Position numbers and translations under genes: made by a program. The notes below the pieces were generated by a model, which worked only from the letters and a program-made list of their open reading frames with translations, was not told where the DNA came from and did not search any database. Shown in pieces: positions 53,901-64,000 of a DNA stretch of 64,000 bases. The DNA is taken from the NCBI RefSeq assembly GCF_008831285.2, contig NC_045148.1:19337002-19401001 (forward strand), written 5' to 3'. The stretch comes from Nymphaea colorata (Eukaryota; Streptophyta; Magnoliopsida; Nymphaeales; Nymphaeaceae). Position 1 is the stretch's first letter. The number at the start of each line of letters is the position of its first letter.

Positions 53901-56900
53901 GAAAGCATGAACTGATAAAACTACATGTAAACATGAACGAATTTCCAAGTTTCCTGAGCATCGAAAATCTAATTACTATGAGTCATTGATACTTATTTCT
54001 TATTCACGTAATCTTGTCAATACACCATCATACAAATAAAGGCTTAATAGTTTCTCCCATCAAGGGCAACACTTACTCCTCTCTAACCATTGCGAGAAAA
54101 CAGTAACAACAGATAAAGATATACCGATGCACTGCTAAAATCAAACTTTCTGAAGAAGGATGAATTGATCGTTGCACTGCCAGCAACTGGAATCGAGACA
54201 TTTAGTCCAGGCCACTGCAGTTATTCCAAAGCAAATCAACTTGTATACCTTCCATCAATAAAATGCAAGTCAGACTTCAAGGAGGGCAACAAATAGTATT
54301 CCAAAGCTAAACTCCTAATAAAACTGAAGAGGGAGAAACTGAAAATCAAATCCATGTGAGTGACATTGGCCTTTCCCAGAAACTGAATCAAATATTAACA
54401 AATTCTGTTATGACATATTGATAAGGTCAACCATGTGCAATATGTATGTATCCACTACAACCAAATAACTGGCTGTAGTTTCACTAGATAGGGTAAGGAG
54501 AAAATGGATAGTACCTTCAATTTCTCAAGGTAATCAACTAAATCCTCTTCAAAAGGAGAGGTCTTTGAGTGATCTTGACGTTGTTTCCATGGGAAGTCTT
54601 GCATCCATAATCCTTGAGTCTTATTGTTCCAGTCAACATAGATTAGATTGGCTGTATGTATTACAACCCTCACCCCTTGAGGATAAACAAGAAGCATCGC
54701 CTTTGAGTGGTGTGTCCCATAAGCAATAGGAAGTAGGGGTTTGTGCAAAGTCCAATTTATGAGCTTATTTTTCTACAAATGTGAACAGTAAGAAATAAAT
54801 TTAGATTTTTTTTATTGGACAATAACAAAAAGAAGATATTCAAAAAAAAATTATTAGATACCTTCATGTGATCCAGGATACCATCATTCTCTCCGTGAAT
54901 CAAAAGCACATGAGGAATTTTTCTCAGTAGTGGGCAGGCTGCAAGAAATTAGGCAAAAAAAAAGAAAAAAGAAAACCTTTTAACAATTAAGAAAAAACAG
55001 AGATATGTCTGCAGAAATACAATTAGCTAAACTAACAAAATGGCTAGAATAAGATTTCCCGGCATAAAATCAATTGGATGGATGAATAAATGCTGATAGT
55101 TACGAGTCTTATGGCACATCATGGTTTCAGAATCTTTAACTAAACAGTAATAGATGAAACATGGTCACATCTGTCTAAGAGGACGTCACAGCTGGACGAA
55201 GATTGCTACAGCTCACAAGATAAGAAAAGAACAACAAAATGGAAAAATCTGTGTAGTACAGAATCATCCTGATCATTCACCCAATATATGGTGAACAACG
55301 AGGGAAAAGGTCCATTTTCGGGGAAGTGAAGGAACAAAGTGACCAGAGAGATAGATATTTAAATAATGACATGAAGGAAATATTTTCAACAGTTTGCATG
55401 TTATTTTCAAGCCAATCAATATCTTAAGACTTGCAGAACATGCAAGCGAACTTTTCTGATTCAATGCCTATAAAACCCGATTCAAACTGATCCAAGTGCT
55501 GGTCTAGCAGATCACAACCAGTTGTATAGTGGGCTTTAATTCGAAGCCTAAAAGGCTAAGAGCTAGTCCAACTCGTAATGAAATGGCAAACAGGTATACA
55601 AGCCTCTGAAAAATTTTGAAAATATTCAATATAGGAATTGTTCCTCACGTACTTGGCTTGTTATAATTGACCCCCCTTTAGACACATGCATCTGTGTGGG
55701 ACCCCAGGATCAAGCGTCGAACTTGGCTTTGATACAACTGAAACAAATCAATCCAAACTAATCTAAGTGTTTTTGTCCTACTCCTTTAGCTGGCAGACAA
55801 GGCACAATGATACATAATCCCCTGAAAATTCCTAAAAGTCATTGATATAGGACTATTCTCAAGTCCAACATTATACATAAATCAGTTGGTTCCGGATGTT
55901 ATTTTGAAAAATTTCTAATCATATTTTTCCTACCACCGTAATTATTTTTTCATAGACTTTTTTAAAGAAGTACATCATGAATCTGCAACAAGCAAAAGCA
56001 AGTAATAATGCAAACACAACTTCAAATCAGTTGACTTGGGTTTCGACTAAGGAAGCAACAACAAACTTACCAGAAAACAACCAATCAATATCCACCATAT
56101 AATTTGAGAGGATTGCAACAAGAACTTCCCCCTAACATTAAGAAAACAAACACCTTTTGTTATGCAAATATAATAGACAACCTAAAGTAAGTATTGCCAT
56201 TAGATCTCAGTTTGTCGAATTCAAAAAAAACACTTGCTTGCCAGAACCACTAATCATTGTCTGTCCTTCCCTGTATTGTTTAATATATGCCTGCCAGAAT
56301 CTTCACTGTATCATCAAGGCATTCAGCACCCAAAAACTGAACCTATGTCACATAGGTACGGGTATGGGTACTGGTATGGCGTTTTCGCCAATCTTGGTAC
56401 GGCGATAATTATATATTTTTAATTCTAAAAAACAAAATTGATATCATCACATCATTAAGAGAATGTTCCTTTCATAGTTCCTACATATAATCTCATAAAA
56501 AAAACATAAACAGACCAAGACAATGTTTTTTTTTTGTGGTTTGGATCGGTTCCGACACGGAACCGATCCAAACGTACCCAGTCCCGGTACGAGTACGCCG
56601 GTATCGGTATGTGGGCTCCCCCACGTACCACTGTGTCTTAAGACTGACCCCATCAATGGAAGTACTTTCTCTTTCATGCATACTTCTGTACACTTGAGAG
56701 ATTATAAATATCCTATGCAGATAAACTATCTCAAGGAGGACCATTCTTCAAAGGAAAGAAAATCACAAAATGATCTTTTTTGTCCATCTCATGGTTTACC
56801 CCTATCAGCTTGAGACTCTGCATATTGGTGTACATGAGCACCAACTATGGCTCAACTATGCAACTTTACGAGTTAAGTAAACATCCCAAGAATTATCAAA

Positions 56901-59900
56901 ATATGAATGGAGAACGTTTTTCAGAACCAGTAAATGCACTCAAGGCAAAACGTTAGCTTTTCTTTTTGAATTTACAAGAATTTGCAATAATTTCACCTAA
57001 AAGGATGTCTTTGAATTTGTGTTATTGGGTGAAACATATGTCCCATTATGGGAAGATTAGATCCATATTAAGGTTTCTTGGAAATATTTGAAGGTTTATA
57101 AGGGGATTCGCTAAATAATTAGTTGACACAGTTCCTAGCCTTTTTGAAGCAAGAGTCAAAGCTGCTATGGAGCACATTAGGATCCACCAAACTAGGAGCT
57201 TGAGCTCGGCGAGAAAATGAATTAGGTTGCTATAGTTGGTATGAGAGCAAGTTTTAACACTTGGACCTAGTTATCACATGTGCAGACGCTTGTGCCTTAA
57301 GAGGAATAAGTTGTAACTGTTAAAATCCAGCACATTCTCACGATGTTCAAAGTCCTTGTAATATGTGAAGTCTCTTAGGATTCTATGTTCTTGTAGAATG
57401 TGTTGAGGTAGTTAATGTCATTGTAATATGTGAAGAGTCTCTTAGGATTCTACGTTCTTGTAGAATGTGTTGAGGTATTTAATGTCATTGTACTATGTGA
57501 AGAGTCTCCTATGATTCTACGATTGGAGACTCTTCGAATTCTGAAATTGAAATTATAAATAGGGCCTGGGCAGACCATCCTGGTCATGGCTTCTTCTCCT
57601 CAGCTTCTTCTTGTTTTCATTCTCTCTCTCTCTATCTTCTTGCGTGAGTGCTGTTTTCTGGTTTCAGATATTGGTGCTAGATTTCTATCATGGTATCAGA
57701 GCGCCAGGTTACGTTATCTCTACCTAACAAAATGCCCAAACAGGTCTAATCTAGTTAGAACTCTTTTCTCATCTTGTCTTGATCCTGAATTTACTTTTCT
57801 CTTGCGCAATTCTTGTTCCTTTTTCTTCTTGCTTACCTAAGGACACATCTTATCATATCGTGTCTTCTTTCCCTCATATTCTACCTGTATACCCTTCTTT
57901 TCTGCTGTCATGGAAAACCTTTCGCATTCTGGTATGTCTCAAATTTTCTTCCTCACCTTATTACCGAAAAACTCAACCATGAGAATTATCTAACCTGGAA
58001 AAGGCAGATCATGCCTTTTATAAAGTCAAGGCCTCTTTGGACATCTCGATGATTCAACAAGGGCTCCACCAATATTTGTTCTGTAGGAAATAAAGAATGA
58101 GGCAGGAGAGGTCATTGCTGTTCAAGAAATTAGCAACCCTAAACATGTTGTGTGGATGGGACGTGACCAGAGTCTTGTTACATATATTTTATCTACGCTA
58201 TCTCAACAAGTGTTACTTTCAGTTTCTGATGACTGTACTGCAGAAGAATTATGAGAAACCCTTGCTGATATCTTTTCCCAAATATCAGAAGCTCGGATTA
58301 TGTACTTAAAGAAAGAATTTCAGAATTTGAACAAAGGTTCAACATCTATCATGGATTATTTGGGGCGCATTAAAGTTGTCGTAGACCAACTTGCTGCCTC
58401 AGGGAATAACATTTCTGATAAGGAGAAAGTGCAGCAAACTTTAAGTGGACTTGGGCATGATTATCATGCTTTTATTACAGCTCTTGAGGTGCTCCCTGTT
58501 CTGCCTTCCTTCAACGAATTACAAGGTAAACTTCTCCAACACGAAATGAATATAAAAGAGTCATTGAAAGGACTGATCAAGGGATCTCCCAAAATGTGTT
58601 GGCCATGAATGTAAAATTTGGTCAGAACCATGGGAACTCTAATCAAGGTGGTCACGACATTCTACTGACACCAAATAATCAAGGTATGCCTCAATTGAAT
58701 ACTTCAAGAAGCATACCAGTTTGTTTTCAATGTAACAAGAAAGGGCACATGAAGGCACAATGCTGGTTTAATCCTCAAAACAAAAACAAAGGGGTAAGAC
58801 ATGATTACAAACAAGGAGGACAAAATCCTAAATCCACCGGCGAAGATATGCAACAGCCATTGATGGCCGCATTCTCAAAGATGACTATAAAACAAAATGA
58901 GCAGGGAGAATGGTTCTTGGATTTAGGTGTAGCTACTCATGTGACAGGGAATGCAGGTAAATTGATTAACTTATCCCCTCATTATGGTAGAAACTACATT
59001 ATAACAGGTGACGGAAAATCTCATCCCATTACACATATTGGAAATGCACATATTCTATTGTCATCTTCCTCTCTATCATTGTCTAATGTTGTTCTTACTC
59101 CCAATATAAAAAAGAACATCATATCCATTTCTAAACTCATTGATGATACAAACTCTCCTGTTGAATTCACACCTTCTTCTGTCTATGTCAAGGACCTCCA
59201 AACGAAGAAAATGTTCGCTAAAGGGGAGCGTCAAGGGAATATGTATGTCCTCAAGGAATGTCTACCTAAGGATTCGTCCACCTTTGGTATATGATTGAAG
59301 ACATTTTCTAAGTTCTTGCCATTTCCAATCAAAAGTAAGGGGCTCTAACCAATTTTTGGAGCATGATCTATGGCATAATCGGTTGGGGCACTGTGGCCGA
59401 CATTTTATTGAAAAACTTGTCACAAATAGTCTCATTCCAAGATTAAGTTTACCTCTTACTCTAAGTGTCAAAAAATGTTCAAGTTGTGAACTTTGTAAGA
59501 GTCATGTTTTACCTTTCCATAATATAAATCAAAGGGCTTCCAAACCTTTTGAAATTATTTTTTCTTATGTTTGGGGGCCAGCGCCTATTGATTCAATGTC
59601 TGGTTCACGATATTATGTCTTATTCATTGACTCTTACTCACGTTTCACGTGGATTTACTTCATGAAATATAAATCAGAAGTACTCCACATATTTTGAAAC
59701 TTCTATGCCATGATTCAAACCAAATTTTCATACAATGTGGTGCATTTTCAATGTGATGGTGGGGAAGAATATTCCTCACTTGATTTTATTGAATTTCTAT
59801 GTGAAAAAGGGATAACTAGACAAATCTCCTGCCCTTATACACCACAACAAAATGGTGTAGTTGAGCGAAAACATCGACATATAGTTGAAAGCACCATGAG

Positions 59901-62900
59901 CATGATGCATGATACTAATGTGCCCATTTCCTTATGGACTAAAGCCTTCCATACAACTGTATACATAATAAAAGAAATTGAAGGTTTTTTGCTGTGTATG
60001 CTATGTTCACATTGATGCTGCCTTGAGGAACAAGTTTCAAGACAAAGCTATTCAATGTATATTCGTTGGATATGCTGATGAATATAAAGGTTTTCGATGC
60101 TATAACCCAACAACTAAACGCATCAAGACTTCAAGAAATGTTATTTTGATGAACATAGTTTTGATGACACTAATGAAATGCCTATGACTCTTGAACCTTG
60201 TGATCCCTCGACCAGTACACAGTTATTCAATGCAGATCCTGTTTCAGAAAATGATGTGTCTCAAGGTGAAGATCAAGAGAGATTAATACAGTCGTCGAAT
60301 GTGGCCCAAAGTGAAAATCAAGAGAGTCCAACACAATCATCAAGCCATCACGAAAGCAATAATGAAGAACAGAGCAACAATTCATATCGGTTTTTGGGTC
60401 TCACCTACAGTTGACGACTAAGGGACAAAGATGCTCACAATGAAGAAGACAACATGCCCCACCTTAGAAGATCCCAACGCATTCGCCATCCTATTCACAG
60501 GTGGGTTAGCTATAATTCTTTATCACTTGACTTTCAGTTATTCATGGCAAAAGTTCGCAAGGAAGAAGAACCTACTTCATTTGATCAAGCATCTAAATCA
60601 CATTATTGGAGAAAGGCTATGAGAGAAGAAATGGATGCCTTGCAAGAATGTGGAACATGGGAGATCGTTCCAATACCACACGGAAAGAACATAGTGGGCT
60701 CCAAGTGGGTATGCAAAATCAAATACAAACCTGACGACAACATAGAAAGACACAAAGCAAGGTTAGTAGCAAAAGGGTTTACTCAACAGTTTGGGCATGA
60801 TTATGATGAGACGTTCAGTCCCGTAATCAAAATGGAACCATTCGCATAATTATATCCCTTGCTGTTAAATATGGGTGAAAGCTAAATCAATTAGACGTTA
60901 AGAATGCCTTCCTTCATGGTGACTTGAAGGAAGAAGTTTTCATGGAGCAACCTCTTGGCTTTGTTGAAAAGGACTCTAGCGAATGGGTTTGCAAACTAAA
61001 AAAATCTCTGTATGGACTTAAGCAAACATCGCGGTCATGGTTTGATAGTTTTTCAAACAAAATTAGGGAATACGAATTTCGAAACAGTCCTCTCGACCAT
61101 TCCCTTTTCATTTTCAAGAAAGAAAATGTTATTACCCTCCTCCTTATATATGTTGACGACATCATCATTACAGGGAGCTTAGAAAAACACTTTGATGAGA
61201 TAAAGGGTTTGTTAATGAGAAACTTTAAGATGAAAGACCTTGGAAGCCTGCGATATTTTCTTGGGGTTGAAATTGATAGGCAAGGAGATCATCTTACCTT
61301 GACACAACAAAAATATACTCTTGACCTATTGGACAGAACATGCATGAAAGATTGTAAGCCTGCTGAAACACTGAGTGTTCTGAACCAAAGAATGAGTATA
61401 AATGATGGGGAAACATATGAAGACCCCACCAAATATCGCAGCATTGTTGGTGCCTTGCAATATTTAACATTTACCAGACCTGATATTACCTATACGGTAA
61501 ATCAAGTGTCTCAATTTATGCATGCACCAAGGGACATACATATGAATGCAGTTAAAAGGATACTAAGGTATCTCAAGGGAACTGTTGGAGATGGATTAGT
61601 GTATTGTAAAAGTGGAAATGAAGCTGCTGATCATGAATTAATCACATATACTGATGCTGATTGGGCTGGAGATCCAGACGAAAGAAGATCTATCTCTGGT
61701 TTTTGCATCTTTAAAGGCAAAAATTTGGTATCTTGGAGTAGTAGAAAACAAAGAGCAGTTGCAAGATCAAGCACAGAAGCTGCAGGGACGGCAGAAGTGA
61801 CTTGGATTCGACACTTGCTAGAAGATATAGGAGAAAAAATAAAAAGTTCAGTACTAATGTGTGACAATCAAAGCGCCATCAACATTGCTTTCAATCCTAT
61901 ACAACATGGCCAAACAAAACACATTGAGATGACCAGCATTTTATCAGGCAGAAGGTGGAGAATAAGGAGATAGAACCAGTCTTTGTTGGAACTAATGAAC
62001 AAGCTGCTGACATATTTACTAAAGGATTAACAAAGTATTGTTTCTGGTTTTTGAAGAGCAAGCTGTTCATGGTTCAAAACCATGCACAGCTTGAGGGAGG
62101 GTGTTAAAATCCAGCACATTCTCACGATGTTCAAAGTCATTGTAATATGTGAAGTCTCTTAGGATTTTACGTTCTTGTAGAATGTGTTGAGGTAGTTAAT
62201 GTCATTGTAATATGTGAAGAGTCTCTTAGGATTCTACGTTCTTGTAGAATGTGTTGAGGTATTTAATGTCATTGTACTATATGAAGAGTCTCCTAGGATT
62301 CTACGATTAGAGACTCTTCGAATTCTGAAATTGAAATTATAAATAGGGCCTAGGCAGACCATCCTGATCACGGCTTCTTCTTGTTTTCATTCTCTCTCTC
62401 TCTATCTTCCTGCGTGAGTGCTGTTTTCTGGTTTCAGATATTGGTGCTAGATTTCTATCAGTAACGTCTTGCCATAAGGAAGTTTAGTCCCATAATGAAG
62501 ATTTATGGAAATCTTCAAGGGTTTATAAAAGCGTTGATTAAATGATTAACTATCTTAATCCCTAACCTTTTTGAAGCAAGAACCAAAGCTGCTAGGGGAC
62601 ACGTCATAATCTGCCGAGTTGTTACAAGTTACAACCAATGTCACATTTTTTCCTATCACATTAGTGATCAGTTCATATTTGATCATATACTGTTCAGTTC
62701 ATCCTAATATGCAAAAGGCATATCTAACTTCCCTTATAAGAATGGTAAAGTTAATCTATTGGCGACAAACTCAGCTTCATTTGACTGCAAAGCTGAACCT
62801 CCTACATTAGTCAGGAAATGTCAGTATGCAGGTTGAAACTTAATCATCATACTAACTTTTGTTGTTGTTATCATGATTTCTTTCTATCAAGTACTTATGC

Positions 62901-63914
62901 CTGAATTCCAGTTTTACTACCTATTTAGATATATATGTGTACTGGCTAAGTACATATACTATGTGCAAGTGTATGCTGTCAGTGTAATCGGTACCTCCTA
63001 GACTGAAACACCTTAAAAATCATACTTTGATGTTTTTGACATAAGCTGAACACAAAAATGTGTTCAGCGTTGCTTCCTTGTTATGAGCAATACTTTTGTT
63101 TTGTCAGAATGAATTTGAAAAAAAAAAAATGATTCATAATGTCTTTGTGCTCTATGACCTTTTGCTTCTTCAATAGATAAAGAGCACATATAAGCATGAA
63201 AATTGGCTATGTAACATATGTTTTCTACTAAATCAATTATAAGAACATACCTATAAAACCATCTATATGGTTGCTATCTGGATCTGTTTTGGAGAAACAC
63301 ACACACAGATATATATACGTACGTATGGCACCCACCATGCCACTACTCACTCTTCTTTAAAGGGTCATGTGTTGAAGCTACTACCATGATGTAGCCATGC
63401 TCTCTTTGCTTGCAATCAAGATAGAACAGTAAAATGGCCATATGTTTTATCAGCAGATGGCTTTTATACATCTCTGGGTCATAAATGTACTAGATGCATT
63501 AGTGAACTTCATATATGCCCATCTAATTGTAATTACGCCACCACAGTGACAATCAGTTAACATGAATCTAGATATTTCATCCTTTCAACTAAACTTTATA
63601 GAGTGAGTTGCAACAAGATTTCTAATCTCCATAGCTAGCAAAAAAATTCAGAGACAACGGAACAAGGAAAAGAGTACCTTGATAATGTCATCTAAAGCAA
63701 CCGTGGAGGTGTTAGCCCATGTGGGCAAACCTTGGACTCTCAAAAGCCGGAAAGTAGAAGGCAGCATATTGTCAGAAACACGAAAATGAGCAATTGCTTC
63801 AGCACTTTTAGATTTTCCACACCCAGGGTTCCTCTCAATAGAAGGGGATTTGTCAGATTTTACTTTAACATTTGCAAGGATCTTATTGTTGGAACTATAA
63901 CTTGCTTCATTTAC
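44981..63914 (-). CDS. TDP1: Tyrosyl-DNA phosphodiesterase 1 (5' end beyond right edge)
   Basis: Thirteen exons, all phase-consistent: 63914-63678, 56131-56071, 54938-54862, 54772-54515, 54214-54125, 52120-51986, 49890-49741, 47827-47724, 47003-46950, 46831-46741, 45519-45439, 45306-45162 and 45069-44981. They encode 523 residues. TDP1 hydrolyses the bond between a trapped topoisomerase I tyrosine and the DNA 3' end, in nuclear repair. Both HKN motifs are intact: [11 protein letters not shown] (visible His147/Lys149) and MPHIKSY (His376/Lys378) with [11 protein letters not shown] (Asn397). The end [21 protein letters not shown] is typical. Plant orthologues are about 600 residues, so 80-odd N-terminal residues (probably an FHA domain) are missing. 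The donor after the exon at 51986 seems to be GC (VYQ/GCAAAC). Introns total over 17 kb and are full of transposons; the largest, 7.5 kb, holds a copia element. Confidence 0.95.
47214..47242. repeat. (GT)n followed by (GA)n microsatellite
   Basis: A GT run at about 47187-47202 is followed by GA units at 47218-47242, in a TDP1 intron. Confidence 0.85.
48260..48702. repeat. 224-bp tandem duplication in a TDP1 intron
   Basis: The word TCTCAGACAAAAAATCAAAG occurs at 48267 and 48491. About 215 bases after each match almost perfectly (GGAAGAG versus GGAGGAG and AGCACC versus AGAACC are the differences I see). It lies in the intron between the exons at 49741 and 47827. Confidence 0.95.
50546..51269. 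mobile_element. Mutator-like miniature inverted-repeat element
   Basis: The ends TAGTTGTTAAGGCAT (50546-50560) and ATGCCTTGACAACTA (51255-51269) are inverted repeats with one mismatch. The 9-bp word GATATTACT flanks both sides (50535-50543 and 51271-51279), the target-duplication length of Mutator-type transposons. The element has GCCTAG/GCGCCTAG-rich subterminal sequence and an AT-rich centre with no transposase. It sits in the TDP1 intron between the exons at 51986 and 49890. Confidence 0.75.
56539..56573. repeat. Perfect 16-bp inverted repeat (hairpin)
   Basis: The arms GTTTGGATCGGTTCCG and CGGAACCGATCCAAAC flank a 3-base ACA loop. The surroundings (56.34-56.64 kb) are rich in TACGGGTA / GGTACG words, as in dispersed plant repeats. 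It lies in the largest TDP1 intron. Confidence 0.95.
57318..57690 (+). repeat. 5' LTR of the copia element
   Basis: 373 bp from TGTTAAAATCC to TTTCTATCA. The U3 part holds about 2.5 tandem copies of a ~67-bp unit (CATTGTAATATGTGAAG... TTGAGGTA). A TATAAATA box lies at 57554-57561. It has 14 bases (TCCTCAGCTTCTTC) absent from the 3' LTR. Confidence 0.96.
57691..57702 (+). other. Primer binding site of the copia element
   Basis: TGGTATCAGAGC, complementary to the 3' end of initiator methionine tRNA, immediately after the 5' LTR. Confidence 0.93.
58290..62030 (+). pseudogene. Decayed copia gag-pol region
   Basis: Recognisable pieces, in order: gag core (58300-58608), CX2CX4HX4C zinc knuckle (58722-58763), protease remnant near 58910 with the DSG active site changed to DLG, integrase zinc region and core (about 59356-60000, first catalytic Asp position changed to Tyr), reverse transcriptase (60600-61400, YVDD at 61149-61160) and RNase H (to about 61970). 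Stops or frameshifts break the frame at roughly 59292, 59696, 60013, 60412, 60847 and 61910. RNase H also has a small deletion around STEA. It cannot encode a working polyprotein. Confidence 0.93.
62102..62460 (+). repeat. 3' LTR of the copia element
   Basis: 359 bp, colinear with the 5' LTR and sharing its tandem U3 units and TATAAATA box. Confidence 0.96.
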
Positions 63915-64000
63915 CTGAATGAGGTTCCAAAACATGTTAAAATAGAATTACCATTAAAACTACAAAGCAAACAGCATTATATAAAAGCCTAGGACTAAAA

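Larger units (their letters stand above)
57318..62460 (+). mobile_element. Ty1/copia LTR retrotransposon, structurally complete, coding region decayed
   Basis: Length 5143 bp, bounded by LTRs that start TG and end CA, with target duplication GTAAC on both sides (57313-57317 and 62461-62465). The primer site TGGTATCAGAGC abuts the 5' LTR, and a purine tract (GAGGGAGGG, 62093-62101) abuts the 3' LTR. Internal order is gag, protease, integrase, reverse transcriptase, RNase H, which is the copia order. It lies antisense to TDP1 in its largest intron. The two LTRs differ at about ten sites plus one 14-bp indel, so the insertion is fairly young (roughly a million years at a grass-like rate, older at slower rates). 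Confidence 0.96.
57031..62628 (+). mobile_element. Older TRIM-like LTR element, interrupted by the copia insertion
   Basis: The copia flanks resemble each other. Left (57031-57236) and right (62461-62628) share GTCCCAT.ATG..AAGATT, GGTTTATAA, TAAAT.ATTA and CCTTTTTGAAGCAAG followed by CAAAGCTGCTA. The left copy is followed by TGGTATGAGAGC (57237-57248), close to the initiator-Met tRNA primer site, then only about 70 bases of internal sequence. That is the layout of a miniature LTR retrotransposon (TRIM). The copia target GTAAC is the start of its second LTR (TTGTAACGTC). Confidence 0.55.

Overview
The window is nuclear DNA from a flowering plant. It has intron-rich genes with GT-AG introns, long AT-rich spacers, plant-only families (early nodulin-like phytocyanin, receptor-like cytoplasmic kinase of subfamily VII, ROP-interactive CRIB protein, glyoxysomal isocitrate lyase), a chloroplast ycf3 fragment and plant-type retrotransposons. 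The sequence alone does not fix the species. Nothing points to a grass, and a basal angiosperm, magnoliid or eudicot are all possible.

Layout, left to right. 492-3753 (+): last seven exons of a PDIL5-3/5-4-like disulfide isomerase with an ERV41/ERGIC-type C-terminus. 4795-5510: nuclear plastid insertion carrying the end of ycf3. 6543-7642 (-): early nodulin-like arabinogalactan protein. 7.8-12.5 kb: gene-poor spacer. 12502-14870 (+): PBL23-like cytoplasmic kinase. 15924-18891 (-): isocitrate lyase with a 10-codon first exon. 21972-23250 (-): plant protein of unknown function with a Cys-rich tail. 28701-30918 (+): RIC10/11-like CRIB protein. 32970-35449 (-): ribosomal protein S13. 38612-39818 (+): FHA-like protein with an acidic tail. 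41033-42634 (-): heptameric polyubiquitin with a 5'-UTR intron. 44981-63914 (-): thirteen exons of tyrosyl-DNA phosphodiesterase 1 (TDP1), whose 5' end lies beyond the right edge.

The genes do not form a pathway; this is an ordinary stretch of unrelated plant genes. I rebuilt the gene models by joining exons at splice sites so that reading phase and family-conserved residues continue across each junction. Every model closes in frame. S13 comes out at exactly 151 codons and isocitrate lyase at 575, both normal for their families.

The most structured non-genic content is in the TDP1 introns. A complete but coding-dead Ty1/copia element (57318-62460, 5-bp target duplication GTAAC) sits inside what looks like an older miniature LTR element. 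A Mutator-like miniature element has a 9-bp target duplication, and there are a 224-bp tandem duplication and a perfect 16-bp hairpin. I found no convincing undescribed multi-gene system. The better leads are the nested transposons, two GC-AG introns, a NAGNAG choice in a uORF leader, and the conserved-looking gene of unknown function at 22-23 kb.
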